From Paenibacillus swuensis (lineage in GTDB: Bacteria; Bacillota; Bacilli; Paenibacillales; DY6), in the NCBI RefSeq assembly GCF_001644605.1, contig NZ_CP011388.1, positions 4,507,501-4,571,500 on the forward strand: 64,000 nt of DNA. The letters are read 5' to 3'. Made by a program: the position numbers and the translations under genes. Below, in pieces: positions 36,685-45,462 of the stretch. How positions within the stretch are numbered: the stretch's first letter is position 1; each line of letters begins with the position of its first letter. The notes under the pieces were generated by a model. It saw only the letters and a list, made by a program, of their open reading frames with translations. It searched no databases and was not told the DNA's origin.

Positions 36685-37428
36685 TTACACTCCGCGCATG
36701 GCCGGATCCCATATAATTTTGTGCATCTGCATATTCAGCTTTACTTGGGACAATCCATGCTCCAACATCAATTCCACCAGCCTTCGCGGAGGCATCGTTT
36801 CCCATACGGGCGAGAATAACGGAAGTGCTTCTGTTGGATTCTCCTTCAGGATTCGTAAAGCTGCCTGAAAGTCTCGCTCGCTGCCAATCACAAATTTCAA
36901 TTCATCTTGTTTGCGCAGTAAAGCAAGATTCCCCGTATTCATCTTACCGCCTTCCCCTGAATCCGGGAGCTTGTAGTCCATCACATATCTTACTTTGGAT
37001 GATTGTACACCTTCCATGAACGGCTTCAAATCAATGGCACCGTTCGTTTCAATATGAAGATCAACCAGATGCGGCAATTCCGCCAAGTTTCTGATGAGGG
37101 CCATGGAACGACCTCCGTACAAAAGAGGCTCTCCCCCGGTCAGGCATAGATGCGTGGATCGGTAAGTCATAACCTGTTGGGTAATTTCGCGAATCGTCAT
37201 AAAATTATCGGCTTCCGCAGGAGGATAACTGTAAGTAGTATCACACCAAGTACACCTTAGATTACAACCGAAGAGACGCACAAAAACGGTAGGGAATCCG
37301 GCCCTTGTGCCTTCGCCTTCTACCGTTTCGAATATTTCTACCATAGGCAGCCTGAGTTCTCCTGCATCAGCCGGATTTACTTCTGCCCTCAGTTCTCGTT
37401 CCATTTCACGTTCTTGCTCTTGGTCCAT
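36685..37428 (-). CDS. queE: 7-carboxy-7-deazaguanine synthase (radical SAM)
   Basis: Radical-SAM enzyme that contracts the ring of carboxytetrahydropterin to CDG. 247 residues from the ATG at 37428 (GAGGTG 7 nt upstream). The cluster motif is CNLRCTWC (CX3CX2C), with Cys at about 55, 59 and 62 of this start; LTGGEPLL follows as the SAM-contact GGE motif. The N-terminus MVEIFETVEGEGTRAGFPTVFVRLFGC is diagnostic. queD and queF, which flank queC and queE in B. subtilis, are not in the window. I found no preQ1 riboswitch in the leader. Confidence 0.95.
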   Translation of the reverse strand: MDQEQEREMERELRAEVNPADAGELRLPMVEIFETVEGEGTRAGFPTVFVRLFGCNLRCTWCDTTYSYPPAEADNFMTIREITQQVMTYRSTHLCLTGGEPLLYGGRSMALIRNLAELPHLVDLHIETNGAIDLKPFMEGVQSSKVRYVMDYKLPDSGEGGKMNTGNLALLRKQDELKFVIGSERDFQAALRILKENPTEALPLFSPVWETMPPRRLVELMLEHGLSQVKLNMQMHKIIWDPAMRGV

Positions 37429-37490
37429 AACAACACACCTCATATATAAATGCAGTACATCAGATTATAACATGGATATGAACATCGGGG

Positions 37491-37760
37491 CTATACCATG
37501 GGTTTTCGCCGGTTGGGCATGGCCAAATTAATCTGAATTTCCTGCAATCGACCATTCTCTTCTCTAAGCCGCTCCTCCACCTGTTCAATTAACCTGGCGA
37601 TTTCCTCGCTGACATCTTCAGAAAACTCGGCTTCCTTTAACGATTTAACTATGTATAACAGCATCAACAGCGTCTCTTCCATCATCCCCCGTTTATTGCC
37701 CTGCAGGACAACTTCCGATAAGAATACGACATGCCTTAACTGCTCCTCGGTATACTTCAC
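37491..37760 (-). CDS. Small helical protein of unknown function
   Basis: 89 residues from a GTG at 37760 (AGGGG 7 nt upstream). Almost entirely amphipathic helix with coiled-coil character (SEEIARLIEQVEERLREENGRLQEIQ) and a basic tail. No family is recognised. It ends about 60 nt before queE and may be co-transcribed with it. Confidence 0.6.
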   Translation of the reverse strand: MKYTEEQLRHVVFLSEVVLQGNKRGMMEETLLMLLYIVKSLKEAEFSEDVSEEIARLIEQVEERLREENGRLQEIQINLAMPNRRKPMV

Positions 37761-37836
37761 GGCAATCCCCTCTTTCCTACTTTCATTATCGGAGATATTG
37801 TCGAATATGGGTAGTGCTGATTTGTTTCACTTCCCT

Positions 37837-39327
37837 TCAGATCACCGGAACATACGTTTGATCAACTTGCCGATCCAGATGCCGATCCATCAGCTTGCAT
37901 AACTGAATAATTCCCATTTGCAGCTCTGCCGGAGGTAAATAGGAATAACATAACCGCAGATGATGATACTCGGGTTCACCCGGATAGAAAGCCGAGCTTG
38001 GCAGAAAGCTGATGCGTTCTCTTTGCGCTTCATGAAGCAAACGGTCCGTATCCGTCTGCGGCGGCAATGTGAGCCATAAATTCAGTCCTCCCATCGGCTC
38101 GGTCCATGTCACCCCGGCAGGCGCATGCTCGCGCAGGAGACGAATGGCTAGATCCCTTCGTTTCAGGAGCTCTCGGTTTAACTTTTCCATATGTTTATAA
38201 ATCCGGTTCCCTTTAAAAAATGGAAGAATGACCTGCTGTGTCAACAGCGGACTGCCAAGGTCAGCTATCGCCTTGGAAGAAATTAAGCGACTCAGTACGG
38301 TGCCTACAGCGGCCAAGACCGCGATTCGGCAGCCCGGCGACAATATTTTACTAAAGCTCGTCATATAAATGACGTGTCCGTCGGTATCCATACTCTTGAT
38401 CGGCGCCGGCGGGGGACTGCCGAATTGAATGCCGCTCCAGGCCTCATCCTCTACAATCAGCGCATTAAAGCTTTGTGCCAGTTGAAGGAGCTGGGCTCTT
38501 CGCGGTGCGCTCATAACGGACCCCGTAGGATTTTGATAAGTAGGATTAACATAAATGAGCTTAGGCGTATAAGAGTCGCATAACCGGGTCAGCACATCCA
38601 TCCGCATGCCCTCGCCGTCTACCGGAACAGGTACCACTAGGGCGCCTCTCGCCCGGAACACGTCAATGGCCGCCATATACGTTGGAGACTCCATCATAAC
38701 AACATCGCCGGGTCCGAGAAACGTCCTCGCTACCAGATCAATGCCTTGCTGACAACCGTTCGTAATCAGAAGCTGCTCCTTGGAAACGGACACCAAGCGT
38801 GATTTCAGGTAATCAGCCATGTGACCCCTTAGTTGCTTATCCCCTTGGATCGGTCCGTAGTCAGAGATTAGGGCAGGGTCAGATTTGGTTATGCGGTAAA
38901 TTTCCTCCGACACTTCTTCAAGAGGGTATAATTCCCGGTCAATCGAGGCCATAGACAATTTCAACTCCCCCTCCTTGGGGTCAAAATTGTGAGAATGTCT
39001 CCAAATCTGAGCTCTGGGCAAATAATCCTGAAGCACCAGTTGCCAATCTTCCTTCGAGGAGGGCGTAGCTCGGACCTCTTGGCTGTACTGTTCCGTACTT
39101 ACATAAGTACCTTTTCCATGGACACGTCGAATATATCCGTTCTCTTCCAATTGATTATAGGCTTGAACGACAGTCATTACACTAACGCCCGAAGTCTTGG
39201 CCAAAGCTCTTACGGAAGGCAACGCCGCGCCATGAGTAAGCAAACCGGATCGGATTCGATCCGCTATGGAGTGCCTGATTTGCTCCACTACAGCAGTACC
39301 GGACCCTCTCTGTATAGGAATATGCAT
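37837..39327 (-). CDS. MocR-type transcriptional regulator (GntR-aminotransferase fusion)
   Basis: 496 residues from the ATG at 39327 (GAGGTGG 9 nt upstream). The N-terminal winged helix of the GntR family occupies about 5-75 (ALPSVRALAKTSGVSVMTVVQAYNQLEENGYIRRVHGKGTYVS). A fold-type-I aminotransferase domain follows from about 110, with YVNPTYQNPTGS and the PLP-lysine region YMTSFSKILSPGCRI. Such proteins bind PLP or an amino acid and control a neighbouring gene. The divergent EamA exporter is the obvious target. Ligand unknown. Confidence 0.9.
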   Translation of the reverse strand: MHIPIQRGSGTAVVEQIRHSIADRIRSGLLTHGAALPSVRALAKTSGVSVMTVVQAYNQLEENGYIRRVHGKGTYVSTEQYSQEVRATPSSKEDWQLVLQDYLPRAQIWRHSHNFDPKEGELKLSMASIDRELYPLEEVSEEIYRITKSDPALISDYGPIQGDKQLRGHMADYLKSRLVSVSKEQLLITNGCQQGIDLVARTFLGPGDVVMMESPTYMAAIDVFRARGALVVPVPVDGEGMRMDVLTRLCDSYTPKLIYVNPTYQNPTGSVMSAPRRAQLLQLAQSFNALIVEDEAWSGIQFGSPPPAPIKSMDTDGHVIYMTSFSKILSPGCRIAVLAAVGTVLSRLISSKAIADLGSPLLTQQVILPFFKGNRIYKHMEKLNRELLKRRDLAIRLLREHAPAGVTWTEPMGGLNLWLTLPPQTDTDRLLHEAQRERISFLPSSAFYPGEPEYHHLRLCYSYLPPAELQMGIIQLCKLMDRHLDRQVDQTYVPVI

Positions 39328-39357
39328 GAACGGTGGCCACCTCACTGTTATAAACAT

Positions 39358-39410
39358 CTGTTTACTGTACTATAACTCATCATAGTATATTGGCGATACT
39401 TGGTAAACAG
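39358..39410. promoter_or_regulatory. Probable MocR operator between regulator and EamA gene
   Basis: The 110-bp divergent region contains the inverted repeat CTGTTTAC (39358-39365) and GTAAACAG (39403-39410), centres 45 bp apart, and a nested TACTAT/ATAGTA pair (39368-39373, 39382-39387). A plus-strand promoter TTTACT, 16 nt, TAGTAT can be drawn within it. Symmetric half-sites in the gap between a MocR gene and its divergent target are typical of this family. Confidence 0.5.
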
Positions 39411-39437
39411 AATTCTGACGGATAAGGGGCGAAACCA

Positions 39438-40352
39438 ATGATTTGGAGATATTTATTGATGTGTCTCATTTATGGAACAACTTTTCTTGGAATAAAGACG
39501 GGATTAAACGGAGGGTTCGAGCCGTTCTTCTATGCAGGATTGCGCTTCGGCACTGCGGGTATATTGGTTCTTGCCTTCTTGGCCGTCAAGAATAAATCCT
39601 TTCCCGCGGAACGACGCGACTACGTGGATATGGCGATGATCGGGATCGGAATGACCGGTATAGAATTTGCCGGCTTTTATTGGGCGGAACAGTATGTAAC
39701 CTCCGGATACGCCGCACTGCTTGCTGCGGCTACCCCTTTACTCGTAACGCTGATGAATTACTGGATCAACGGGCAGAGCATTACACAGATTCAAAAGGCC
39801 GGGCTGGCTTTGGGATTTCTGGGTGTCTTCCTAATTATTTTCCCCCAAATTTTAGAAGGCGGGCTGGCAGAGTCGAATTGGTTCATCTCTTCAGCTGTTA
39901 TATTGGTCGCTGAAGTGTTTTATGCTTTTGGTGCTGTACATTCGCGCAAAGTATTGGCCAGAGGAAATAACCCGTTTGTGGTAAACGGGTTTCAAATGTT
40001 CTTTGGCAGCCTGTTTCTGTTCATTCTAGCTATACTATTCGAGCCTGTAACCTTGAACATCTCAAATCCGATGCTCGGTTATTCATCCCTGCTTTATTTA
40101 ATTGTGTTTGGCTCTATCATAGCTTCAGGTATATTCTATTGGCTGGTCCAACGGACCAATCCTTTGTTTCCGTCAACCTGGACATATGTTTCACCCGTAA
40201 TTGCCATCATTGTAGGGTATATTTTGCTAAATGAAACTCTTCATGCCGTATCCGTTATTGGAGCGATTGTAGTACTGCTTGGCGTATTATTAACCAATGC
40301 GCCTTCCTTCCGCGCAGCTTCCGGAAGTGTTGAAAGAGACCCCGCTGCATGA
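39438..40352 (+). CDS. EamA/DMT family transporter
   Basis: 304-residue exporter with ten membrane segments arranged as two EamA repeats (about 1-140 and 150-290); AAGGGG lies 8 nt before the ATG. First repeat: CLIYGTTFLGIKTGLNGGFEPFFYAGLRFGTAGILVL. Second repeat: YVSPVIAIIVGYILLNETLHAVSVIGAIVVLLGVLL. It probably exports a small metabolite, such as an amino acid, under control of the divergent MocR regulator. Confidence 0.9.
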   Translation: MIWRYLLMCLIYGTTFLGIKTGLNGGFEPFFYAGLRFGTAGILVLAFLAVKNKSFPAERRDYVDMAMIGIGMTGIEFAGFYWAEQYVTSGYAALLAAATPLLVTLMNYWINGQSITQIQKAGLALGFLGVFLIIFPQILEGGLAESNWFISSAVILVAEVFYAFGAVHSRKVLARGNNPFVVNGFQMFFGSLFLFILAILFEPVTLNISNPMLGYSSLLYLIVFGSIIASGIFYWLVQRTNPLFPSTWTYVSPVIAIIVGYILLNETLHAVSVIGAIVVLLGVLLTNAPSFRAASGSVERDPAA

Positions 40353-40357
40353 TGGAA

Positions 40358-40385
40358 GCGGCCCTCTCCTATCGGAGAAGGCCGC
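40358..40385. terminator. GC-rich hairpin between EamA and acidic-protein genes
   Basis: GCGGCC/GGCCGC and TCTCC/GGAGA pair around TATC with one mismatch. There is no T tract on either side, so it is a weak terminator or only a barrier between convergent transcripts. Confidence 0.45.
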
Positions 40386-40390
40386 AGTAA

Positions 40391-41680
40391 TTAATGATAT
40401 TGATCCAATTCGAACATGACTTCATCGATTGTCTCATTGTTATACATCATCGTAAAGTTTACAGAATCGTAATCACGCTCTTTATCCAACTCCTGCATGA
40501 GCATGGTAGCGATAAATTCGCGATCGCTGCCGTTTCCCGGCTCCCGGAAATCAATAAATCCCGTAATCTGATGCGTGCTGATGTCTACGGTTGCCGTTCC
40601 GATCGGAAGGCCCCCATAGCTCTGCTGATAAATTTCATAGGTCAACACATCTTGATCATCTCTGGCAAGTACGACCGTGTAATCTTCCTCAGCCAGTTCA
40701 TCGTCATCATCATCCGCATACATAGTCAACTCATCGTCAATTTCTTCAGACGTGTAATCGTCGTCCTCGTCATCAAGCGAATAAATTTCTACAACTTCAA
40801 GATCCTCGTCGTCATCGTCGTCGTCCGCGTAGTATGCGTAATCATCATCATCATCATCATCCGTATAATAAATCAATTCATCATCGTCTTCATCTTCATC
40901 ATCCGCGTAATAGGCTGTTTCGTCCTCTTCGTCATCGTTCGCTGCAAGATCATACAACGTATCCTGGGCATCCAATAAATCGCGGTGAGTTAATTCGATG
41001 GTATCGAAAATTTCACCCTCATACTCCATATCAATCAGGAACGTATCAATTTCATTATCGTCAAAATCAGACACGATAAGATCGGCTACCGCATCGGACT
41101 CTTGTTCTTCGGGCGGATACATCCAGTTCACTTCTCCGATTACATCACTTCCGGAGATCGTCATCAGGGCTTCGGCCACCAGCACTTCTGTATCGGAATA
41201 TACATGATATTCCACTTTATTGCGTGATTCTCCTACGATGACAAGTTCGAAGTAAACCGCCTCATCCTCATCGCCATCCAGATCCAGGAGCATTTCGCCC
41301 TCGTCATCCATACTGGTGTAATATCCATAGTCATCTTCTTCATCTTCATATTCAAAAGCGTCTTCCACCATCTCGGTCACTTCACCGATGTTATGGTCCG
41401 TGGCGATGACGTGATCATACTTGCTGTAAGTAACGAGTACATCGCAATCTTCTACATTTAGAGCGTCGATCAAGGACTGCACATAATGCTGTGTAAATTC
41501 AATTACCGCCTCTTTATCCGATGGCGACATGGATTCCTTGTCCAGCTGAATCGAACCTGAAATTCGATCCCCTTCACGGTATACCAATGTCAACGTTCCC
41601 GCATACTTACCATTCAGTACGACATCGTTTACTTCTCCGCCTGATGTTCTTAAGTCTGGCCTTAGCGATATATTGGGCAT
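40391..41680 (-). CDS. Very acidic protein with three related modules and Asp-rich linkers
   Basis: I do not recognise this 429-residue protein (ATG at 41680, GGGAGG 7 nt upstream). It has no signal peptide or membrane segment. Three stretches of 70-90 residues, about 20-90, 142-232 and 334-425, follow one pattern: beta strands with an ISGS, VIGEV or ITGFI turn, an acidic helix, then a strand with aromatic residues. Between them lie acidic linkers, about 98-141 and 238-333, the second nearly all Asp, Glu and Tyr with recurring YYADD, YYTDD and MYADD. In DNA this appears as GAT/GAC triplet runs near 40.80-40.92 kb. It may bind cations or basic proteins, but nothing visible proves it. Confidence 0.75.
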   Translation of the reverse strand: MPNISLRPDLRTSGGEVNDVVLNGKYAGTLTLVYREGDRISGSIQLDKESMSPSDKEAVIEFTQHYVQSLIDALNVEDCDVLVTYSKYDHVIATDHNIGEVTEMVEDAFEYEDEEDDYGYYTSMDDEGEMLLDLDGDEDEAVYFELVIVGESRNKVEYHVYSDTEVLVAEALMTISGSDVIGEVNWMYPPEEQESDAVADLIVSDFDDNEIDTFLIDMEYEGEIFDTIELTHRDLLDAQDTLYDLAANDDEEDETAYYADDEDEDDDELIYYTDDDDDDDYAYYADDDDDDEDLEVVEIYSLDDEDDDYTSEEIDDELTMYADDDDDELAEEDYTVVLARDDQDVLTYEIYQQSYGGLPIGTATVDISTHQITGFIDFREPGNGSDREFIATMLMQELDKERDYDSVNFTMMYNNETIDEVMFELDQYH

Positions 41681-41909
41681 AAATGCGCCTCCCGTCACCA
41701 ATGTAATGTGCTTCTGCATCATTAGATTGTGTTATTCCGGCATGATTTATCCATTGTATAAGCCTAATCTTTGGGACACTGGTCAAGAGTCCATTCCATA
41801 TTTACCCTATTGCATATGATAAACCATACCGAATTCCATAATGGCATAACCGGAGGGCCCCCGGATCTTGCGCAGGAATGTCGGAATTCTCTTCAGGGGA
41901 GGAATTGGA

Positions 41910-42002
41910 ATGACAGCAGTCGGCGGAGGTTACTCTTCTACAGGTGCAATTTTGGTACTGTTCATTTTATTAGTAATCATTTCCCGTACATTCCTTTACT
42001 AA
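41910..42002 (+). CDS. YjcZ-family sporulation mini-protein
   Basis: 30-residue protein, too short for routine gene calling; GGGGAGG lies about 9 nt before the ATG. A Gly-rich N-terminus (TAVGGGYSS) is followed by one membrane helix (STGAILVLFILLVIIS) and the tail RTFLY. This is the YjcZ/TIGR01732 pattern of tiny proteins made in sporulating Bacillales. CATATGATA at 41813-41821 fits a mother-cell -10 pattern (CATANNNTA), but I see no matching -35. A near-identical paralogue lies at 62938-63033. Confidence 0.85.
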   Translation: MTAVGGGYSSTGAILVLFILLVIISRTFLY

Positions 42003-42096
42003 GATCTCTCACCTATAAGGATATGACAATAAAATAACCTCTATCGTGGCCTCTCATAATGGGCGGCCGCGTATAAAGGTAGGTTAATGTGGCACC

Positions 42097-42130
42097 GAAA
42101 ACGCCGGTTCCCTCGGGAATCGGCGTTTTC
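42097..42130. terminator. Terminator after YjcZ and HAD genes
   Basis: GAAAACGCCG and CGGCGTTTTC pair, extended by TTCCC/GGGAA with one bulge. TTCTTCATTT follows on the plus strand. Convergent genes flank it. Confidence 0.8.
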
Positions 42131-42149
42131 TTCTTCATTTATAATTCAG

Positions 42150-42965
42150 TCATAAATTCTGTTTCTGATCTGTTGATACATAACGTTCGATTGCCTGATG
42201 GACCCCGTCTTCGTTGTTGGATGCCGTTACCGCATCAGCTGCAAGTTTTACCGCTTCAGGTGAATTTTCCATGGCTATGCCCAGACCTGCGAAGGTCAAC
42301 ATCTCAATGTCATTATAATAGTTACCCATTGCGACAACCTCTTCTTGCCTGACGCCAAGAACCTCGGTCAGGGCTTTAAGCGCGCTTCCCTTATGGGCTT
42401 GAGCGTGCATCACATCAATAAAGATGTCGCCGCTGCGAATAATGCGCAATTCCGTTGAGAGCAACGCCCATTCCTTTTCAATCCGATCCATTTCTTCTTT
42501 GGGTGCGGCACAAGTGAATTTCACAATAGGGAAATCCAAATCAAGAACATTGTCCACGACTTTGGGTTGAATATAAAATTGTTCGTACATGCTATTAGCT
42601 TCAGGCGTTAAATTCTCCACATACATTTCAAAAGAGGTATTTACATCAAAGTGTATACCGTGTTCACGGCAATATGAAATAAGAGGCTCGATCTTTTTCA
42701 CATCATATGCAAACTCATGCAACACACTGCGATCTGCCGAAGCAATCGTCGCCGCGCCGTTATGACAAATCAAGGTGCCGCTGAGACCCAGCTTCTCCAT
42801 GACAGGCAATGTGCTGACAGGGCTGCGCCCCGTGCAAAGCACAACACCGCATCCTTGTTCATATACACGGCGTATTGTCCCCTTCGTGAGCTCTGTTAAT
42901 TGGTGATCATCCGTTAATAATGTTCCGTCAACATCCAATGCAATTAATCTGTAGGTCATCTTCAT
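42150..42965 (-). CDS. Cof-type HAD phosphatase
   Basis: 271-residue HAD-superfamily hydrolase (Cof/IIB). Motif I is ALDVDGTLLTDDHQ (nucleophile first Asp, general acid second), motif II LCTGRSP, motif III Lys in AHKGSALKAL, motif IV MGNYYNDIEML. The insertion between motifs II and III is the C2 cap of the Cof group. It probably dephosphorylates a sugar phosphate or flavin nucleotide. It is the third gene of the rsmF-like, rsuA-like block. An ATG two codons in is an alternative start. Confidence 0.9.
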   Translation of the reverse strand: MKMTYRLIALDVDGTLLTDDHQLTELTKGTIRRVYEQGCGVVLCTGRSPVSTLPVMEKLGLSGTLICHNGAATIASADRSVLHEFAYDVKKIEPLISYCREHGIHFDVNTSFEMYVENLTPEANSMYEQFYIQPKVVDNVLDLDFPIVKFTCAAPKEEMDRIEKEWALLSTELRIIRSGDIFIDVMHAQAHKGSALKALTEVLGVRQEEVVAMGNYYNDIEMLTFAGLGIAMENSPEAVKLAADAVTASNNEDGVHQAIERYVSTDQKQNL

Positions 42966-42982
42966 CCCACTCCAGTCTCCAG

Positions 42983-43744
42983 TTAATCCTGTTCCGATTC
43001 TCCGTTTAATTTCCCTTGTAACGCCTCTAACTCTTCGGCTGTTAGTTCTCTGTATGCGCCGAGCGTCAAATGTTCGTCGAGCTTCAGAGAGCCCATGGAA
43101 ATCCTCTTCAGATAAACAACCTCTTTACCCACAGCCTGAAACATTCGCTTAACCTGATGAAATTTACCTTCCATGATCGTCAATTCAATTTCTGAGCATG
43201 GACTGCTTCTTTCTAGATCAACGGATAGTACACGCAGCCTTGCACCCATAGTAACGTACCCGTCATCCAAGGTCACGCCGCGGGAGAACGCGTGAACATC
43301 TTCTCCGCCTACATGCCCCTCCACTTTCGCATAGTATGTTTTGGGAACATGCTTCTTGGGAGATAACAGATTATGTGATAGCTTCCCGTCATTGGTCAGC
43401 AACAATAATCCCTCTGTATCCTTATCCAATCTGCCCACAGGAAAAGGCTCATAATGTCGCTCACCTTCCGATAGCAGATCAATGACCGTTCGGTCCCGTT
43501 TATCCTCGGTCGCGGAAATAACGCCCTGAGGCTTATTCATCATCAGGTAGATGAACGGTTTATATATGATGTCTTGTTCATTGACTTTAAGCTGATCTAC
43601 ATCCGTATTAATTTTCATGCCTGGATCTTTGGCGGCATGCCCGTTGACCGTAAGCGCGCCTTGTTTGGCCAGTCTGCGTATCTCACTGCGGGAACCAACG
43701 CCCATATGAGCCAATATTTTATCTAATCTTTCCGGTTTGGCCAT
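42983..43744 (-). CDS. RsuA/RluB-family rRNA pseudouridine synthase
   Basis: 253 residues from the ATG at 43744 (GGAGG 8 nt upstream), one base of which is shared with the stop of the preceding methyltransferase gene (TAATG). An S4 RNA-binding domain (RLDKILAHMGVGSRSEIRRLAKQGALTVNG) precedes the catalytic domain; the catalytic Asp is in VGRLDKDTEGLLLLTNDG. MEGKFHQVKRMFQAVG is the family C-terminal motif. The target uridine (16S or 23S) cannot be fixed from sequence. Confidence 0.92.
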   Translation of the reverse strand: MAKPERLDKILAHMGVGSRSEIRRLAKQGALTVNGHAAKDPGMKINTDVDQLKVNEQDIIYKPFIYLMMNKPQGVISATEDKRDRTVIDLLSEGERHYEPFPVGRLDKDTEGLLLLTNDGKLSHNLLSPKKHVPKTYYAKVEGHVGGEDVHAFSRGVTLDDGYVTMGARLRVLSVDLERSSPCSEIELTIMEGKFHQVKRMFQAVGKEVVYLKRISMGSLKLDEHLTLGAYRELTAEELEALQGKLNGESEQD

Positions 43745-45324
43745 TACGTGATCCTCCATCCTGCAGGGTATTCGTTTTTTAAGTGTCCGTCGATCCATTT
43801 GCCCCATCCCATAGGATACCCGTCTACACACACCAGTGTATATCCCTTGGCCTCAGAGCTGTTGTTCGCAGGCCGTTCCTCCCGCGGGTTCTCCCGCACA
43901 ATCACAGCCTCCAAGGGCACCGAAACGGTCTCGCCTTTTAAATAACGAATACAGTTATTTTCTTCCGCGGTCATATAGATGTTACGGGATACATCCGAGA
44001 CTTTCAAGCCCAATGCAAGGGGGTGGGACGGTTCAAACCGTTCTTTCTTAAGTGTGCCGATAAACCATCCCGGTCTGGCTACTTTCAAACCGTTCAACTC
44101 CGGAACGCCAAGAGGACTCAAGTAGATGTGATGACCATACTTCATAAACTTGCCATTTAAGGAACATGTCAAAAGATTATTCAGCATAAAAGTTACCGTT
44201 TCCAGCTCACTAGAGGAAAGTGCCGTTTCCATCCCTGTGTTGGGTTTAGACCTGGCTCCCTGTTTGGAATTGCGGTCATGGTTGTTCCTCTTCAATTCTT
44301 TCGACATTCTGTGGCTGACGGTCTCCTCATCAACATGATCTGCATCCATTGGCGTATGTACCCTGTCGATTCCAACGTTGTCGTTACCGTTATGCTCCAA
44401 GATCGCAAAGAAATGTCCTTCTCCTTGAAATAAATGCGGCCATATTCTTCCCGTGTGTCGGGTGGTATCCATACTCTTCTGCGTTAGTTCCCCTTCTGGA
44501 TTTGGAATCCATTCCGGACGTCCGGGTGCAAGCCCGAGACTCACCGGGACCGGCACAATGGCGAAGTCCATGTGATTGTCCAGAAACTCCGCAATCATTT
44601 CTTCATTTTCTTCGGGGGAGAATGTGCAGGTGGAATACACAATGCGCCCTCCCGGAGCCAGTAGCGCTGCCGCGTGTGACAGAATATCTCTTTGCATCAA
44701 CACACAGCGTTCCACAGAATGCTTCGCCCATTGCCCCGCCATTTCTTCATCTTTGCGAAACATACCTTCTCCGGAACACGGTGCATCAATCAGAATTTTG
44801 TCAAAATAATGCGGGAATGCAGCCACGATCCGATCCGGCAGCTCATTCAGAATAACGGCGTTCCGCACACCGAACAATTCAAGGTTCTTGGCGAGCACTT
44901 TAACACGTTCCCCCGCATTATCATTAGCGACAATCAGCCCCTCCCCTTTCAATGCGGCCGAGATCTGTGTGGATTTCCCGCCGGGCGCCGCGCAAAGGTC
45001 AAGCACCTTCTCTCCCGGCTTCACCTCAAGCAGTTCCACGGGCACCATGGCGCTGGGCTCCTGAATATAATAAAGACCCGCATGATAATAGGGATGTTTT
45101 CCGGGTCGATCTCCTTCGCTGTAGTAATAACCATCCTTCACCCACGGGATCGGACGCAATACGAACGGACTGATATTTAGAAAATCTTCAGGCTCAGCTT
45201 TCAATGAATTCACCCGGAGTCCGTAGTAACGGGGATCTTCATAAGACGCGAGAAATGCAGGAAATTCAGGGCCGAGCAACTTGTTCATTTTGTCCAAAAA
45301 AGCTTGCGGCAAATTGGCCGTCAT
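43744..45324 (-). CDS. RsmF/NOL1-type rRNA cytosine-5 methyltransferase
   Basis: 526 residues from ATG 45324; the frame is open to 45372, but homologues begin near LPQAFLDKMNKLLGPEF. SAM-binding motif LDLCAAPGGKSTQI, catalytic Cys pair in DAPCSGEGMF and VYSTCTFSPEENE, as in the NOP2/Sun family. A long C-terminal RsmF-type domain includes a low-complexity linker at about 320-380 and ends with a PUA-like segment (VCVDGYPMGWGKWIDGHLKNEYPAGWR). It methylates rRNA or tRNA. It is coupled by a 1-nt overlap to the pseudouridine synthase gene. Confidence 0.9.
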   Translation of the reverse strand: MTANLPQAFLDKMNKLLGPEFPAFLASYEDPRYYGLRVNSLKAEPEDFLNISPFVLRPIPWVKDGYYYSEGDRPGKHPYYHAGLYYIQEPSAMVPVELLEVKPGEKVLDLCAAPGGKSTQISAALKGEGLIVANDNAGERVKVLAKNLELFGVRNAVILNELPDRIVAAFPHYFDKILIDAPCSGEGMFRKDEEMAGQWAKHSVERCVLMQRDILSHAAALLAPGGRIVYSTCTFSPEENEEMIAEFLDNHMDFAIVPVPVSLGLAPGRPEWIPNPEGELTQKSMDTTRHTGRIWPHLFQGEGHFFAILEHNGNDNVGIDRVHTPMDADHVDEETVSHRMSKELKRNNHDRNSKQGARSKPNTGMETALSSSELETVTFMLNNLLTCSLNGKFMKYGHHIYLSPLGVPELNGLKVARPGWFIGTLKKERFEPSHPLALGLKVSDVSRNIYMTAEENNCIRYLKGETVSVPLEAVIVRENPREERPANNSSEAKGYTLVCVDGYPMGWGKWIDGHLKNEYPAGWRIT

Positions 45325-45462
45325 AGGTCCACACTTCTTTCCGACTGTCTTCCTTTGTTCACAGTTTCCCATGGAATCTTCTTAGAATTATAGTCACAAG
45401 ATGCAAGATAGGACAAGGATGTAGTATAATTTAATTCATAAAAACAACCACAGGGGTGAATT

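Noticed and set aside
37429-37490. preQ1 riboswitch before queE
   Set aside because: The gap is too short and has no preQ1-I pseudoknot pattern; only a TATAAT-like box.
40834-41080. His/Ile-rich ORFs opposite the acidic protein
   Set aside because: They are the complement of the GAT/GAC triplet run, not genes.
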